Positions 46,041 to 55,424 of a stretch of 64,000 bases of DNA are shown in pieces; the first letter of the stretch is position 1; each line of letters opens with the position of its first letter. This DNA comes from Streptomyces sp. B21-105 (GTDB lineage Bacteria > Actinomycetota > Actinomycetes > Streptomycetales > Streptomycetaceae), in NCBI RefSeq assembly GCF_036898465.1, contig NZ_JARUMJ010000001.1, positions 5,580,001-5,644,000 of the forward strand, given 5' to 3'. The notes below the pieces were generated by a model. That model was not told the DNA's origin. It was given only the letters and a program-made list of their open reading frames with translations, and did not search any database. A program made the translations under genes and the position numbers.

Positions 46041-47184
46041 CGAACCCCTCGTTCTGGGGATCGAGACCTCCTGCGACGAGACCGGCGTCGGCGTCGTGCG
46101 CGGCACGACCCTGCTGGCGGACGCGATCGCCTCCAGCGTCGACGAGCACGCCCGCTTCGGCGGGGTCGTGCCGGAGGTGGCGTCCCGCGCCCACCTGGAG
46201 GCGATGGTCCCGACCGTCGAACGGGCGCTGAAGGAAGCGGGGGTGAGCGCGAAGGACCTCGACGGCATCGCGGTCACCGCCGGTCCGGGGCTCGCCGGCG
46301 CACTGCTGGTCGGCGTCTCGGCGGCGAAGGCCTACGCCTACGCCCTCGGCAAGCCCCTCTACGGCGTCAACCACCTCGCCTCGCACATCTGCGTGGACCA
46401 GCTGGAGCACGGCGCGCTGCCCGAGCCGACGATGGCGCTGCTGGTGTCCGGCGGCCACTCCTCCCTGCTGCTGTCCACCGACATCACCGCCGACGTCCGT
46501 CCGCTGGGCGCGACCATCGACGACGCGGCGGGCGAGGCCTTCGACAAGATCGCCCGGGTGCTGAACCTGGGCTTCCCGGGCGGCCCCGTCATCGACCGCT
46601 ACGCCCGCGAGGGCGACCCGACGGCGATCGCGTTCCCGCGCGGTCTGACCGGCCCGCGCGACCCGGCGTACGACTTCTCCTTCTCCGGTCTGAAGACGTC
46701 GGTCGCCCGCTGGATCGAGGCCAGGCGGGCGGCGGGCGAGGACGTCCCGGTACGCGACGTGGCGGCTTCCTTCCAGGAGGCGGTCGTGGACGTCCTGACC
46801 CGCAAGGCCGTCCGGGCGTGCAGGGACGAAGGCGTCGACCACCTCATGATCGGCGGCGGCGTGGCCGCCAACTCCCGGCTGCGCGCCCTGGCCCAGGAGC
46901 GCTGCGAGGCGGCCGGCATCCGGCTGCGCGTGCCGCGTCCCAAGCTGTGCACGGACAACGGCGCGATGGTGGCGGCGCTGGGCGCGGAGATGGTCGCCCG
47001 CGGGCGGGCCGCGTCCGGCTGGGACCTGTCGGCGGACTCGTCGCTGCCGGTGACCGATCCGCACGTGCCGGGCAGGCACCACGGGCAGCCTGACGAGGAC
47101 GGCCACGACCACGGCGGTGTGCACGGCCAGGTGCATGGCCACGACCATGTGCACGAGGTCTCCAAGGACAACCTGTACTCATGA
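46033..47184 (+). CDS. tsaD: tRNA N6-threonylcarbamoyltransferase TsaD with His-rich tail
   Basis: 383 residues. [15 protein letters not shown], the metal pair in GVNHLASHI (HxxxH), and [30 protein letters not shown] are conserved. The catalytic core ends near residue 340. The last 40 or so residues are His-rich ([28 protein letters not shown]), an added tail that may bind metal. It completes t6A synthesis with TsaB and TsaE. Confidence 0.96.
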   Translation: MADEPLVLGIETSCDETGVGVVRGTTLLADAIASSVDEHARFGGVVPEVASRAHLEAMVPTVERALKEAGVSAKDLDGIAVTAGPGLAGALLVGVSAAKAYAYALGKPLYGVNHLASHICVDQLEHGALPEPTMALLVSGGHSSLLLSTDITADVRPLGATIDDAAGEAFDKIARVLNLGFPGGPVIDRYAREGDPTAIAFPRGLTGPRDPAYDFSFSGLKTSVARWIEARRAAGEDVPVRDVAASFQEAVVDVLTRKAVRACRDEGVDHLMIGGGVAANSRLRALAQERCEAAGIRLRVPRPKLCTDNGAMVAALGAEMVARGRAASGWDLSADSSLPVTDPHVPGRHHGQPDEDGHDHGGVHGQVHGHDHVHEVSKDNLYS

Positions 47185-47450
47185 CCGTCGCGCTGATGTG
47201 GGAGGCCCGGGCCGCGGCCGGCCGGGGCGAGGAGCTGCTGCGCTGGGCGCAGGAGCAGGCGCGCCGGCTCGCGCGGCGGCCCCTGCGCAGCGAGACCTTC
47301 CGGGCTCCGCAGGACAGGGTGCTCGTCATCACCTGGTGGGACGCCGGGTACGACGACCCCGGCCTGCCCGAACTTCCGGAGCCGGACGGGGAGTTGGTGG
47401 CCAGGGCGGTGCACCGTTGGCGGTTCGAGGCGGTCCCGGACAAGCCCTGA
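47181..47450 (+). CDS. Small conserved protein, unknown function
   Basis: 89 residues, ATG overlapping the tsaD stop (ATGA). [30 protein letters not shown] and [11 protein letters not shown] suggest a small alpha/beta fold like ABM-type dimers, but no catalytic residue is clear. Last gene of the tsaB transcript. Confidence 0.75.
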   Translation: MTVALMWEARAAAGRGEELLRWAQEQARRLARRPLRSETFRAPQDRVLVITWWDAGYDDPGLPELPEPDGELVARAVHRWRFEAVPDKP

Positions 47451-47481
47451 GGAGAGCCCTGAGGAAAGCCCTGAAGGCGGG

Positions 47482-48489
47482 TCAGGGCTCGTCCGTCTCC
47501 GCTTCCAGCGCGGTGCGGGTCGCGACGCCGTACACCCCGGCCTCGTCCTGCAACACCGTCCGGGTGAGCTGGTAGGAGCGGACCGTGTTCTCGACCTCGA
47601 GGTCGTACACGCCCTCGGTCCGGCCTGCCTGGTAGCCGATCTCACGCAGCCGCGCCTGGAGTTCGGCCACCTCGGGACCGGTGTCCCCGAACCGCAGCAC
47701 CGGCGGCGCGGAGTCGGACGGGCGGCCCGGCCCGGGGGACGCGGTACCGGTGGCCGCTCTGGAGGGAGCCGGAGTCCTGGGCGGCGCGGCGGACCGGGTG
47801 GGCTTCGCCGGAGTGGGGGAGGGCGTGTCGGGGGAGTCGGAGGCGGTCGGCGACGGGGGTGTCCGCGAGGGCCGTGGGGGCGCCTTCGCGGCCGTCGTGG
47901 TGATGCCGGACGTCACGTCGGGCACCGGCGCCCGTACGCCCTCGGGGAGCGCGCCGTCACGGGTGGGACCGTCGTAGAGGAGGAAACCGGCGAGCACCGC
48001 CGCGGTCACGGCGGTCGCGAGGACGCCGGCGAGCACCAGCAGGCGCACGGGGCTCCGGCGCCGGCCGGGGTGCGGTGCGTCGCCGGAGCCCGGGCCGGCC
48101 TCGGCGCCGTCGGCCCGTCTTCGCTCGGCCGACGCGGACTCGACCGGCGCGGACTCGACCGGCGCGGACTCGGCCGGCGCGGACTCGGTCTCCGTCGACT
48201 CGCCTTCGACGTGTGCCTGTCGAGCCGCCTCGGCCTTCGTTGCGGAGGGCGTCCCGCCGTCGTCGTTCTGTGCGTTCCGGCCGTCGCCGTCCTGCGGCTC
48301 CCGGCCGTCGTCGAACACGACGAACGGCCGGATGCGTACCGGGTCGAAGTCCTCGGCGGCGGCCGCCTCCGCCGTGCGCGCGCTGCGGTGGGCGTCGGAC
48401 GCGAGCCGGCCGCACACGCACGCGGGGGCGCCGTCCGCGGCCCGGGGCGCGCCGCACAACGGACAGACACCACGCTGCGGTTCACTCAA
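47482..48489 (-). CDS. Peptidoglycan-binding membrane protein with N-terminal zinc ribbon
   Basis: 335 residues in clear modules. A CPLCG...CVCG zinc-ribbon-like start (about 9-27) comes first. Next is an acidic region with ESAPAESAPVESAPVESASA repeats (about 103-122), then one transmembrane helix (LLVLAGVLATAVTAAVLAGF, about 149-170). A Pro/Ser/Thr-rich wall-spanning linker leads to a C-terminal peptidoglycan-binding domain (LRFGDTGPEVAELQARLREI, VRSYQLTRTVL). It likely tethers membrane to wall. It converges with the tsaD run. Confidence 0.85.
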   Translation of the reverse strand: MSEPQRGVCPLCGAPRAADGAPACVCGRLASDAHRSARTAEAAAAEDFDPVRIRPFVVFDDGREPQDGDGRNAQNDDGGTPSATKAEAARQAHVEGESTETESAPAESAPVESAPVESASAERRRADGAEAGPGSGDAPHPGRRRSPVRLLVLAGVLATAVTAAVLAGFLLYDGPTRDGALPEGVRAPVPDVTSGITTTAAKAPPRPSRTPPSPTASDSPDTPSPTPAKPTRSAAPPRTPAPSRAATGTASPGPGRPSDSAPPVLRFGDTGPEVAELQARLREIGYQAGRTEGVYDLEVENTVRSYQLTRTVLQDEAGVYGVATRTALEAETDEP

Positions 48490-48632
48490 CCTGAAGCACC
48501 TCTCGGGGCGGGCTTCAGATGATATTCACATTCTGTGCACAGCATTTCCCCGGCGCCGGATCCCGCGTGCACCAGCGCCGCCCGCGCCACCTGCGCGGTG
48601 CGGGGGGACCTCCGCGATCCGCCGGACAGGGC

Positions 48633-50936
48633 CTAGCCGCGTACGACCTCCGCCTCGCACCGCAGCCGCCGCTCCGCCCCCGTCTCGCGCACCGGCCCGG
48701 TCAGCCGCAGCCGTGCCGTGGCCCGGACGTCGGTGCTGGAGGCGGCCAACCGCAGTTCCAGGTCGCCGGGTTCGACCACGCGCCGTCCCGAGCGGTCGGT
48801 GAAGGCGGAGAGGTCGGCGTGGAAGCGGAAGGTCACGCGGGCTGCTTCGGTGGCGGCCAGTTCCAGCCGCTGGTAGCCGATCAGCCGCATGTCGGGGCGG
48901 GTCACCCCGGCCACCGGGTCGTGCAGGTACAGCTGGACGATCTCCGCACCCGCCCGGTCGCCGGTGTTGCGGACGGTGACGGAGACGTCGTACGAGCCGT
49001 CCGTGCCGATCTCCGCGTCCGTGCCGGTGAAGTCCTCCCAGGTGAACGCCGTGTACGAGCGGCCGTGGCCGAAGGGGTACAGCGGGGTCGGGTCGAGGTT
49101 GCTGACCTGGCCGGCCAGGCCGAGCGGCGGCTGGAGGTAGGTCCACGGCTGGCCGCCCGGCTCGCGCGGGACGCTCACCGGGAGCCGGCCCGAGGGGTTC
49201 ACCCGGCCCGACAGCACTCCGGCCACCGCAGGGCCGCCCTCCTCGCCGGGGAAGAACGCCTGGACGGCCGCCCCCAGCCGCCCGTGCCAGCGGCCCAGCG
49301 CGTACGGGCGGCCGGTGAGCAGCACGAGGACGACCGGGACGCCCGTCGCGACCAGCGCGTCCAGCAGGTCGCCCTGGACGCCGGGCAGGCTCAGATCGGC
49401 GACGTCGCAGCCCTCGCCGGACGTGCCCCGCCCGAACAGGCCCGCACGGTCGCCGAGGACGGCCACGCAGACGTCGGCCTCCGAGGCGCGTGTGATGGCC
49501 TCCGTGAAGCCCGACGGGTCCGGGTCCGAGACCCCGCAGCCCTCCGCGAACGTCACCTTCGCGTCGGGGAGTTCGACCCGCAGGGACTCCAGCAGCGTCG
49601 GGATGTCGATGCCGGTCTCCACCCCGGGATGGTGGGGCAGGACGTGGGACGGGAAGGAGTAGCAGCCGAGCATCGCCAGCGCGTCCGCCGCCCGTGGCCC
49701 GATCACCGCCACGCGCGCGTCGGGGGAGAGGGGGAGCAGGCCGTCGGGGTTGTCCAGCAGGACCACCGACTTCTCGGCCAGCCGGCGGGCCAGCGCGCGG
49801 TTGCCGGGCGGGTCGAGGTCCACCGACTCGGGGACGTGCGGCTGCCAGTCCTCGTTCAGCAGGCCCAGTTCGCACTTCTGCAGCAGGACGCGGCGCGCGG
49901 CCCGGTCGATCAGCTCCGCGGGCACCTCGCCCGCCCGTACGGCGTCGGCCAGCGCGTCGCCGTAGTACTTCACGGTGGGCAGTTCGACGTCGATGCCGGC
50001 GTCCAGCGCCAGCCGGGCGGCCTGCGCGGGGGTGCCGGCCACCCGGTGCAGGGTCTGCAGGAAGCCGATGCCGAAGTAGTCGGCGACGACCGTGCCGGTG
50101 AAGCCCCACTCCTCCCGGAGCAGTCCGGTCAGCAGTTCGGGGTCGGCGGAGGCCGGGACGCCGTCGCGTTCGGTGTAGGCCGCCATCACCGAGCGGGCGC
50201 CGCCCTCGCGCAACGCCATCTCGAACGGGGGCAGTGTGACGTCCGCGAACTCGCGGGTGCCCGCCCGCACCGGGGCCAGGTTGCGCGCGCCCGCCGAGGA
50301 GGCGTAGCCCGCGAAGTGCTTGAGGGTGGCGACGACCCCGGCGGACTCCAGTCCGCGTACATAGGCCGTGCCGACCGTGCCGACCAGGTACGGGTCCTCG
50401 CCGATCGTCTCCTCGACCCGCCCCCAGCGCGGATCGCGGACGACGTCCAGGACCGGGGCGAGGCCCTGGTGGACGCCCATCGCGCGCAGGTCCCGGCCGA
50501 TCGCCCGGCCCACCTCCTCGACCAGCGGCGGGTCGAAGGCCGCGCCCCAGGCCAGCGGGACCGGGTACGCGGTGGCCCGCCAGGCGGTGACTCCCGCCAG
50601 GCACTCCTCGTGGGCGACCGCCGGGATGCCGAAACGGCCTGCGGCGACGATCTGCCGCTGGGCGCCGGCCAGGGCGCGGGCGCCGAGCGCCGGCTCCACG
50701 GGCGCGGTGCCGAAGGAGCGGGTCAGCTGGCCGAGCCCCCGGGTGATCAGCTCGTCGTAGTCGTATACGGCGGTCATGTCGTGCTGGTGCGGGGCGACTC
50801 CCTCGCCGTCCGTCGCGGCGCCCACCCACACGCCGTACAGCTGGGCGGTCTTCTCCTCGAGCGTCATCCGGCCGAGGAGGTCGTCGACGCGGGCGGCGGC
50901 GGGCAGGGCGGGGTCACGCCAGGGGGCGGTGGTCAT
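48633..50936 (-). CDS. Glycoside hydrolase family 3 (probable beta-xylosidase/glucosidase)
   Basis: 767 residues from ATG at 50936, behind AGGAGT. No signal peptide, so probably cytoplasmic. The N-terminal GH3 barrel has the nucleophile Asp in TVVADYFGI. A C-terminal GH3 domain (VAVLGDRAGLFGRGTSGEG) and a fibronectin-like domain (DVSVTVRNTGDRAGAEIVQL) follow. It diverges from a LacI regulator and a xylanase, which points to xylo-oligosaccharides as substrate. Longer starts run into the operator region and are not supported. Confidence 0.9.
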   Translation of the reverse strand: MTTAPWRDPALPAAARVDDLLGRMTLEEKTAQLYGVWVGAATDGEGVAPHQHDMTAVYDYDELITRGLGQLTRSFGTAPVEPALGARALAGAQRQIVAAGRFGIPAVAHEECLAGVTAWRATAYPVPLAWGAAFDPPLVEEVGRAIGRDLRAMGVHQGLAPVLDVVRDPRWGRVEETIGEDPYLVGTVGTAYVRGLESAGVVATLKHFAGYASSAGARNLAPVRAGTREFADVTLPPFEMALREGGARSVMAAYTERDGVPASADPELLTGLLREEWGFTGTVVADYFGIGFLQTLHRVAGTPAQAARLALDAGIDVELPTVKYYGDALADAVRAGEVPAELIDRAARRVLLQKCELGLLNEDWQPHVPESVDLDPPGNRALARRLAEKSVVLLDNPDGLLPLSPDARVAVIGPRAADALAMLGCYSFPSHVLPHHPGVETGIDIPTLLESLRVELPDAKVTFAEGCGVSDPDPSGFTEAITRASEADVCVAVLGDRAGLFGRGTSGEGCDVADLSLPGVQGDLLDALVATGVPVVLVLLTGRPYALGRWHGRLGAAVQAFFPGEEGGPAVAGVLSGRVNPSGRLPVSVPREPGGQPWTYLQPPLGLAGQVSNLDPTPLYPFGHGRSYTAFTWEDFTGTDAEIGTDGSYDVSVTVRNTGDRAGAEIVQLYLHDPVAGVTRPDMRLIGYQRLELAATEAARVTFRFHADLSAFTDRSGRRVVEPGDLELRLAASSTDVRATARLRLTGPVRETGAERRLRCEAEVVRG

Positions 50937-51053
50937 GAAACTCCTGTCAGAGGTCGGTGAGCCACCAGGGAGACGGTGCGGTCCTGGAATTGCGTCCTGC
51001 TGCTGGCTGGAATGCGGTGGAGCGTCCGGCAGGGCGGGCCCTGTCGAGTATTG

Positions 51054-51087
51054 TCGAATGTTTCGATGCATATTCCGAATGTTCCGG
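51054..51087. promoter_or_regulatory. Operator-like inverted repeats between GH3 and LacI genes
   Basis: TCGAA-TGT-TTCGA (51054-51066) is a perfect inverted repeat. CCGAATGTTCCGG (51075-51087) is a second, imperfect one of the same CGAA/TTCG type. Both lie between the divergent starts and resemble the palindrome before the xylanase gene at 52280. Confidence 0.55.
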
Positions 51088-51145
51088 GAACCTATGGCGT
51101 CGACATGGGTTCGTCAAGAGGTCGCGTGACGATACGATCGCCGCC

Positions 51146-52207
51146 ATGACACCCTCGGAGCCCACAGAAACGCGGACAGAAGCGCGGCAGACGCAGACCG
51201 CGACGCTCGCGGAGATCGCCCGCGAGGCCGGCGTGTCGGCACCGACTGTTTCGAAGGTCCTCAACGGCCGTGCCGACGTCGCGCCCGCCACCCGCACCCG
51301 CGTCGAGGAGCTGCTGCGCACCCACGGCTACCGGCGCCGCCGCGCGGAGGCGACCCGTTCCCCCCTGATCGACCTCGTCTTCCACGAGCTGGAGAGCGCC
51401 TGGGCGATGGAGGTCATCCGGGGCGTGGAGAACGTGGCGCGCGACGCCGGGCTGAGCGTGGTGCTCAGTGAGAGCGCCGGACGGCTCACTCCGGGGCGGA
51501 CCTGGGCCGACCAGGTCGCCGCCCGCCGTCCGCACGGCGTGGTGCTGGTGCTGTCCGGGCTCGACGGGTCCCAGCGGGCGCTGCTGACCAGCCGCTCCAT
51601 CCCGTTCGTGGTGATGGATCCGGCCGGCGACCCGGGGGCCGACGTGCCCTCCATCGGGGCCACCAACTGGCAGGGCGGTCTCGCCGCCACCCGGCATCTG
51701 GTGGAGCTGGGGCACCGTCGGATCGGGGCGATCAGCGGGCCGCCGCAGATGATGTGCAGCCGGGCCCGGATCGACGGTTACCGCGCCGCGCTGGAGACCG
51801 CCGGCCTGCCGGTCGAGCCGGGCCTGATCAAGACCGGCGACTTCCACCACGAGACCGGCTACCTCCTGGGGCGCGAGCTGCTCGACCGCCCGGACCGGCC
51901 CACGGCCGTCTTCGCGGGCAACGACCTCCAGGCGCTCGGCTTCTACGAGGCGGCCCGCGAACTGGGCCTGCGTATCCCGGAGGACGTGAGCGTGGTCGGC
52001 TTCGACGACCTTCCGGTCGCCCGCTGGGTCGGCCCGCCACTGACGACGGTGCGCCAGCCGCTGACGGAGATGGCCGAGGCGGCTGCCCGGCTGGTCCTCG
52101 AACTGGGCCGGTCGGCCTCGCGGGAGGCGCCGACGTCGACGCGGGTGGAGCTGGCCACCAGCCTCGTGGTGCGGACGAGCACGGGTGCGCCGCCCGCCGG
52201 AAGCTGA
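51146..52207 (+). CDS. LacI-family transcriptional regulator
   Basis: 353 residues from ATG at 51146. HTH ATLAEIAREAGVSAPTVSKV with hinge VLNGRADVAPATRTRVEELL, then a periplasmic-binding-like sugar sensor (NWQGGLAATRHLVELGHRRI, AVFAGNDLQALGFYEAAREL, VVGFDDLPVARW). Probable repressor of the flanking GH3 and xylanase genes, released by a xylan-derived sugar. Confidence 0.93.
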   Translation: MTPSEPTETRTEARQTQTATLAEIAREAGVSAPTVSKVLNGRADVAPATRTRVEELLRTHGYRRRRAEATRSPLIDLVFHELESAWAMEVIRGVENVARDAGLSVVLSESAGRLTPGRTWADQVAARRPHGVVLVLSGLDGSQRALLTSRSIPFVVMDPAGDPGADVPSIGATNWQGGLAATRHLVELGHRRIGAISGPPQMMCSRARIDGYRAALETAGLPVEPGLIKTGDFHHETGYLLGRELLDRPDRPTAVFAGNDLQALGFYEAARELGLRIPEDVSVVGFDDLPVARWVGPPLTTVRQPLTEMAEAAARLVLELGRSASREAPTSTRVELATSLVVRTSTGAPPAGS

Positions 52208-52279
52208 CCTCCGGGAGTTGACCTATTGACGGGCGTGCGGGACGCCTCCACACTCCACCGAAGTCAATCGGTTGAACGG

Positions 52280-52292
52280 CCGAAACTTTCGG
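52280..52292 (+). promoter_or_regulatory. Operator palindrome overlapping the xylanase ribosome site
   Basis: CCGAAACTTTCGG is a perfect palindrome around one C. Its last two bases start the GGAGG ribosome site (52291-52295) of the xylanase gene. Similar GAAA-N-TTTC palindromes are known before actinomycete xylanase genes. The LacI protein at 51146 is the likely binder. Confidence 0.65.
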
Positions 52293-52302
52293 AGGCCCCG
52301 CA

Positions 52303-53739
52303 ATGAGCTCCTCCAGAACCTCTCCCCGGACTTCTCCCCGGACTTCTCCCGGGACTCCTTCCCGGACTTCTCCCGGGACTTCCCCCGGGTCGTTTCCGCT
52401 GCGGACCCGGCTCACCACCCTGGTCACCGGCGCCGCCGCGGTGGCGGCCCTGCTCGTCGCCGCTCCCGTGTCCCACGCCGCCGACGCCCCGCTGCGCGAC
52501 CTCGGCGCAGCCAAGGGCAAGGTGGTCGGCACCGCCGTCACCGGCTCCAAGCTCACCGGCGCCTACGGCGACATCGCCGGGGCGCAGTTCTCCTCACTGA
52601 CCCCGGGCAACGCCATGAAGTGGGGCTCGGTGGAGCCGACGCAGGGCGTCTTCAACTGGGCCGAGGCGGATCAGATCGTGGCGTTCGCCCAGGCCCACGA
52701 CCAGCAGGTGCGCGGCCACACCCTGGTCTGGCACAGCCAGAACCCGAACTGGCTGACCAACGGCAGCTGGACGTCCGCCCAGCTCGGCACGCTGCTGCAG
52801 AACCACATCGACACCGAGGTCGGCCGCTACAAGGGGAAGATCGCCGCCTGGGACGTCGTCAACGAGCCGTTCAACGAGGACGGCACGTACCGTCCGACCC
52901 TCTGGTACAACGGCCTCGGCGCCGACTACATCGCCACCGCCCTGACCCGGGCGCGGGCCGCCGACCCGGCCGCGAAGCTCTACGTCAACGACTACAACGT
53001 CGAGGGCGTCAACGCGAAGTCGACCGCCCTGTACAACCTGGTCAAGTCGCTGAAGGAGCGGGGCGTCCCGATCGACGGCGTCGGGCTGCAGGCCCACCTG
53101 ATCCTCGGTCAGGTGCCGTCCACGTTCCAGCAGAACATCCAGCGCTTCGCCGACCTCGGCGTGGACGTGGCGATCACCGAGCTGGACATCCGGATGAACC
53201 TGCCCTCCGACAGCGCCAAGCTCGCGCAGCAGAAGGCCGACTACAAGGCCGTCACCGCCGCCTGTGCCGCCGTCACGCGCTGCGTCAACCTCACCGTCTG
53301 GGGCTTCACCGACTCCGACTCCTGGGTGGAGAGCACCTTCCCGGGGCAGGGCGCGGCGACCCCCTACGACGCGAACTACGCGCCGAAACCGGCGTACTAC
53401 GGCATTTCGGAGGCGCTCGGCGGCACGACCACGCCGGTACCGACCGGCAAGTGCACGGCGGCCTACAGCGTGGGCAGTCAGTGGAACACCGGGTTCACCG
53501 GGAACGTGACGATCTCCTGCTCGGGCGCCTCGCTGTCGTCCTGGAAGGTGACCTGGGCCTACGGCGCGGGCCAGCAGATCACCCAGGCCTGGAACGCCGT
53601 CTGCACCCAGTCGGGGGCGGCCGTGTCGTGCGCGAACGCCCCGTACAACGGGACCGTTCCGGACGGCGGTTCGGTGAGCTTCGGGTTCAACGCCAACTGG
53701 AGCGGGAGCAACCCGGCGCCCACGGTGACGCTGGGCTGA
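52303..53739 (+). CDS. Secreted endo-1,4-beta-xylanase, GH10 with CBM2
   Basis: 478 residues. The N-terminus is a run of SPRT/SPGT repeats, then a signal peptide (LTTLVTGAAAVAALLVAAPV ending SHAAD). The GH10 domain has acid/base Glu188 (WDVVNEPFNE) and nucleophile Glu293 (ITELDIR). A short Thr/Pro link leads to a cellulose/xylan-binding CBM2 (about 385-478) with its end Cys pair (KCTAAYS, VSCANAPYN). It cuts xylan outside the cell; the GH3 enzyme would finish the products inside. Confidence 0.95.
   Translation: MSSSRTSPRTSPRTSPGTPSRTSPGTSPGSFPLRTRLTTLVTGAAAVAALLVAAPVSHAADAPLRDLGAAKGKVVGTAVTGSKLTGAYGDIAGAQFSSLTPGNAMKWGSVEPTQGVFNWAEADQIVAFAQAHDQQVRGHTLVWHSQNPNWLTNGSWTSAQLGTLLQNHIDTEVGRYKGKIAAWDVVNEPFNEDGTYRPTLWYNGLGADYIATALTRARAADPAAKLYVNDYNVEGVNAKSTALYNLVKSLKERGVPIDGVGLQAHLILGQVPSTFQQNIQRFADLGVDVAITELDIRMNLPSDSAKLAQQKADYKAVTAACAAVTRCVNLTVWGFTDSDSWVESTFPGQGAATPYDANYAPKPAYYGISEALGGTTTPVPTGKCTAAYSVGSQWNTGFTGNVTISCSGASLSSWKVTWAYGAGQQITQAWNAVCTQSGAAVSCANAPYNGTVPDGGSVSFGFNANWSGSNPAPTVTLG
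52324..52390 (+). repeat. Five 12-bp tandem repeats in the xylanase signal region
   Basis: Units CCCCGGACTTCT, CCCCGGACTTCT, CCCGGGACTCCT, TCCCGGACTTCT, CCCGGGACTTCC and a partial sixth. Each encodes a Ser-Pro-Arg/Gly-Thr block before the hydrophobic core of the export signal. Confidence 0.85.
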
Positions 53740-53858
53740 GCCGGAACGGTGAGTTCTCCCGCGGAAGGCGCGTCGACGGTTCCCTTCCTCACCGTCCCCT
53801 CATAATTCGGACGTACGTTCCTTCTAATGGGGGAACTCGCTTTCCTGTGAGGGGACTC

Positions 53859-54932
53859 GTGACGGCACTCGAGGAGCACGGCGAAACCGGCAGCGGGGCG
53901 GGCCGGAGGTCGAGAGCACTCAAGGCCGCCGGCCTCACGCTGGCCGCCGTCATGGTGGCGGGCGTCGGGACGGCGGGCTGGGCCTACTGGCACCTCAACG
54001 GCAACATCAAGAGCGTCGACATAGACAACGCGCTCGGCGACGACCGCCCGGCGAAGGCCCTCACGGCCCCGACCCCGACGCCGACCCCGGCCCCGTCCGG
54101 CTCGGCGTCCGCCTCACCGCTGCCCACCGAGGCCGTGAACGTCCTGGTGCTGGGCTCGGACTCGCGCAGCGGCGCGGCGAACCAGGAGCTCGGCGGCGGC
54201 GACAGCACCGGCGCGCGCTCCGACACGGCGATGGTCGTGCACATCGACGCCGGCCGCACGACGGCCACGGTCGTCAGCATCCCGCGCGACACCCTCGTCA
54301 CCCGGCCGTCCTGCCCGCTGCCAGACGGCGGTTCGACGGCGACGGCGTACGGGGCGATGTTCAACACCGCCTACGCGGTCGGCGGCCCGGTCTGCGCCGT
54401 CAAGACGGTCGAGTCGGTCACCGGCGTCCGCATGGACCACTACGTCGAGGTCGACTTCTCCGGCTTCGCCGAACTCGTGGACGCGCTCGGCGGCGTCACC
54501 GTCACCACCGACGAGGACATCGACGACGACGACAGCCACCTGCACCTCGCGGCCGGCACCCACCATCTGGACGGCGCCCGCGCCCTCGCCCTGGCCCGCA
54601 CCCGGCACGGTATCGGCGACGGCAGCGACCTCGGCCGCATAGGCCTCCAGCAGAACCTGGTGAAGGCCCTGCTGGCGCAGATCGCCTCCACCGACCTCCT
54701 CGCCAGCCCCACCAGGCTGTACGAGGTCGCCGACGCGCTCACCGGCAGCCTCACCACCGACACCGGCCTGGACTCGCTCGCCGAGCTGACGGAATTCGGC
54801 GGCAGCCTGAAGGGCCTGTCGGCCGGGAACGTCCGGACGGTCACCCTGCCCGTGGTGCCGGCCCCCTCCGACCCCAACCGGGTGATCGCCCAGGAGCCGG
54901 CGGCGAGCGCGCTGTGGGAGTCGCTGAAATAG
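53859..54932 (+). CDS. LytR-CpsA-Psr (LCP) family wall-polymer ligase
   Basis: 357 residues from GTG at 53859, behind GAGGGG; a GTG at 53847 is possible. One N-terminal membrane helix (LTLAAVMVAGVGTAGWAYWH) and a Pro/Thr linker lead to the LCP domain: VLVLGSDSRSG, SDTAMVVHIDAGRTTATVVS, IPRDTLV, and later ALALARTRHGIGDGSDLGRI. LCP enzymes attach glycopolymers to peptidoglycan outside the membrane. Confidence 0.93.
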   Translation: MTALEEHGETGSGAGRRSRALKAAGLTLAAVMVAGVGTAGWAYWHLNGNIKSVDIDNALGDDRPAKALTAPTPTPTPAPSGSASASPLPTEAVNVLVLGSDSRSGAANQELGGGDSTGARSDTAMVVHIDAGRTTATVVSIPRDTLVTRPSCPLPDGGSTATAYGAMFNTAYAVGGPVCAVKTVESVTGVRMDHYVEVDFSGFAELVDALGGVTVTTDEDIDDDDSHLHLAAGTHHLDGARALALARTRHGIGDGSDLGRIGLQQNLVKALLAQIASTDLLASPTRLYEVADALTGSLTTDTGLDSLAELTEFGGSLKGLSAGNVRTVTLPVVPAPSDPNRVIAQEPAASALWESLK

Positions 54933-55024
54933 ATTCCGGTGAACGTGTCGATCCGGCCCGTCGCCGTTCGACGCAGGGGGGAGAGGCCGGGAAGGACCCG
55001 GCTCACCGCACCCGAGGAGTCACC

Positions 55025-55381
55025 ATGCCCCGTTACCTGTCGCTCGTGAAGATCGACGAGGCCACCGCCCCCGCCGAGGGCCCCAGCCCGGAGCTGATGC
55101 AGCGGATGGGCGAGCTGATCGAGGAGGTCACCAAGGCCGGCGTCATGCTGGAGACCGCTGGGCTGACACCGTCCGCGCAGGGCGTCCGCGCGCACTACGA
55201 GGGCGGGAAGATCACCCTCACCGACGGGCCCTTCACCGAGGCCAAGGAGGTCGTCGGCGGCTACGCGATCATGCAGTGCAAGGACATGGCCGAGGCCGTC
55301 GAATGGACGAAGCGGTTTCTGAAGGTGCACGAGGAGCACTGGACGGTGACCTGCGAGGTGCGGGAGATCGCGGAGGGCTGA
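55025..55381 (+). CDS. YCII-related (DGPF domain) protein
   Basis: 118 residues. The DGPF motif lies in TLTDGPFTEAKEVVGGYAIM. Start ATG after GAGGAGTCACC. These small ferredoxin-fold proteins of unknown reaction are typically encoded beside ECF42-type sigma factors, as here (44 bases upstream of one). Confidence 0.92.
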   Translation: MPRYLSLVKIDEATAPAEGPSPELMQRMGELIEEVTKAGVMLETAGLTPSAQGVRAHYEGGKITLTDGPFTEAKEVVGGYAIMQCKDMAEAVEWTKRFLKVHEEHWTVTCEVREIAEG

Positions 55382-55424
55382 GCTTTCTTGGCCTGAACGG
55401 GCGCCGGGTGTTCGATGGTGAGCT

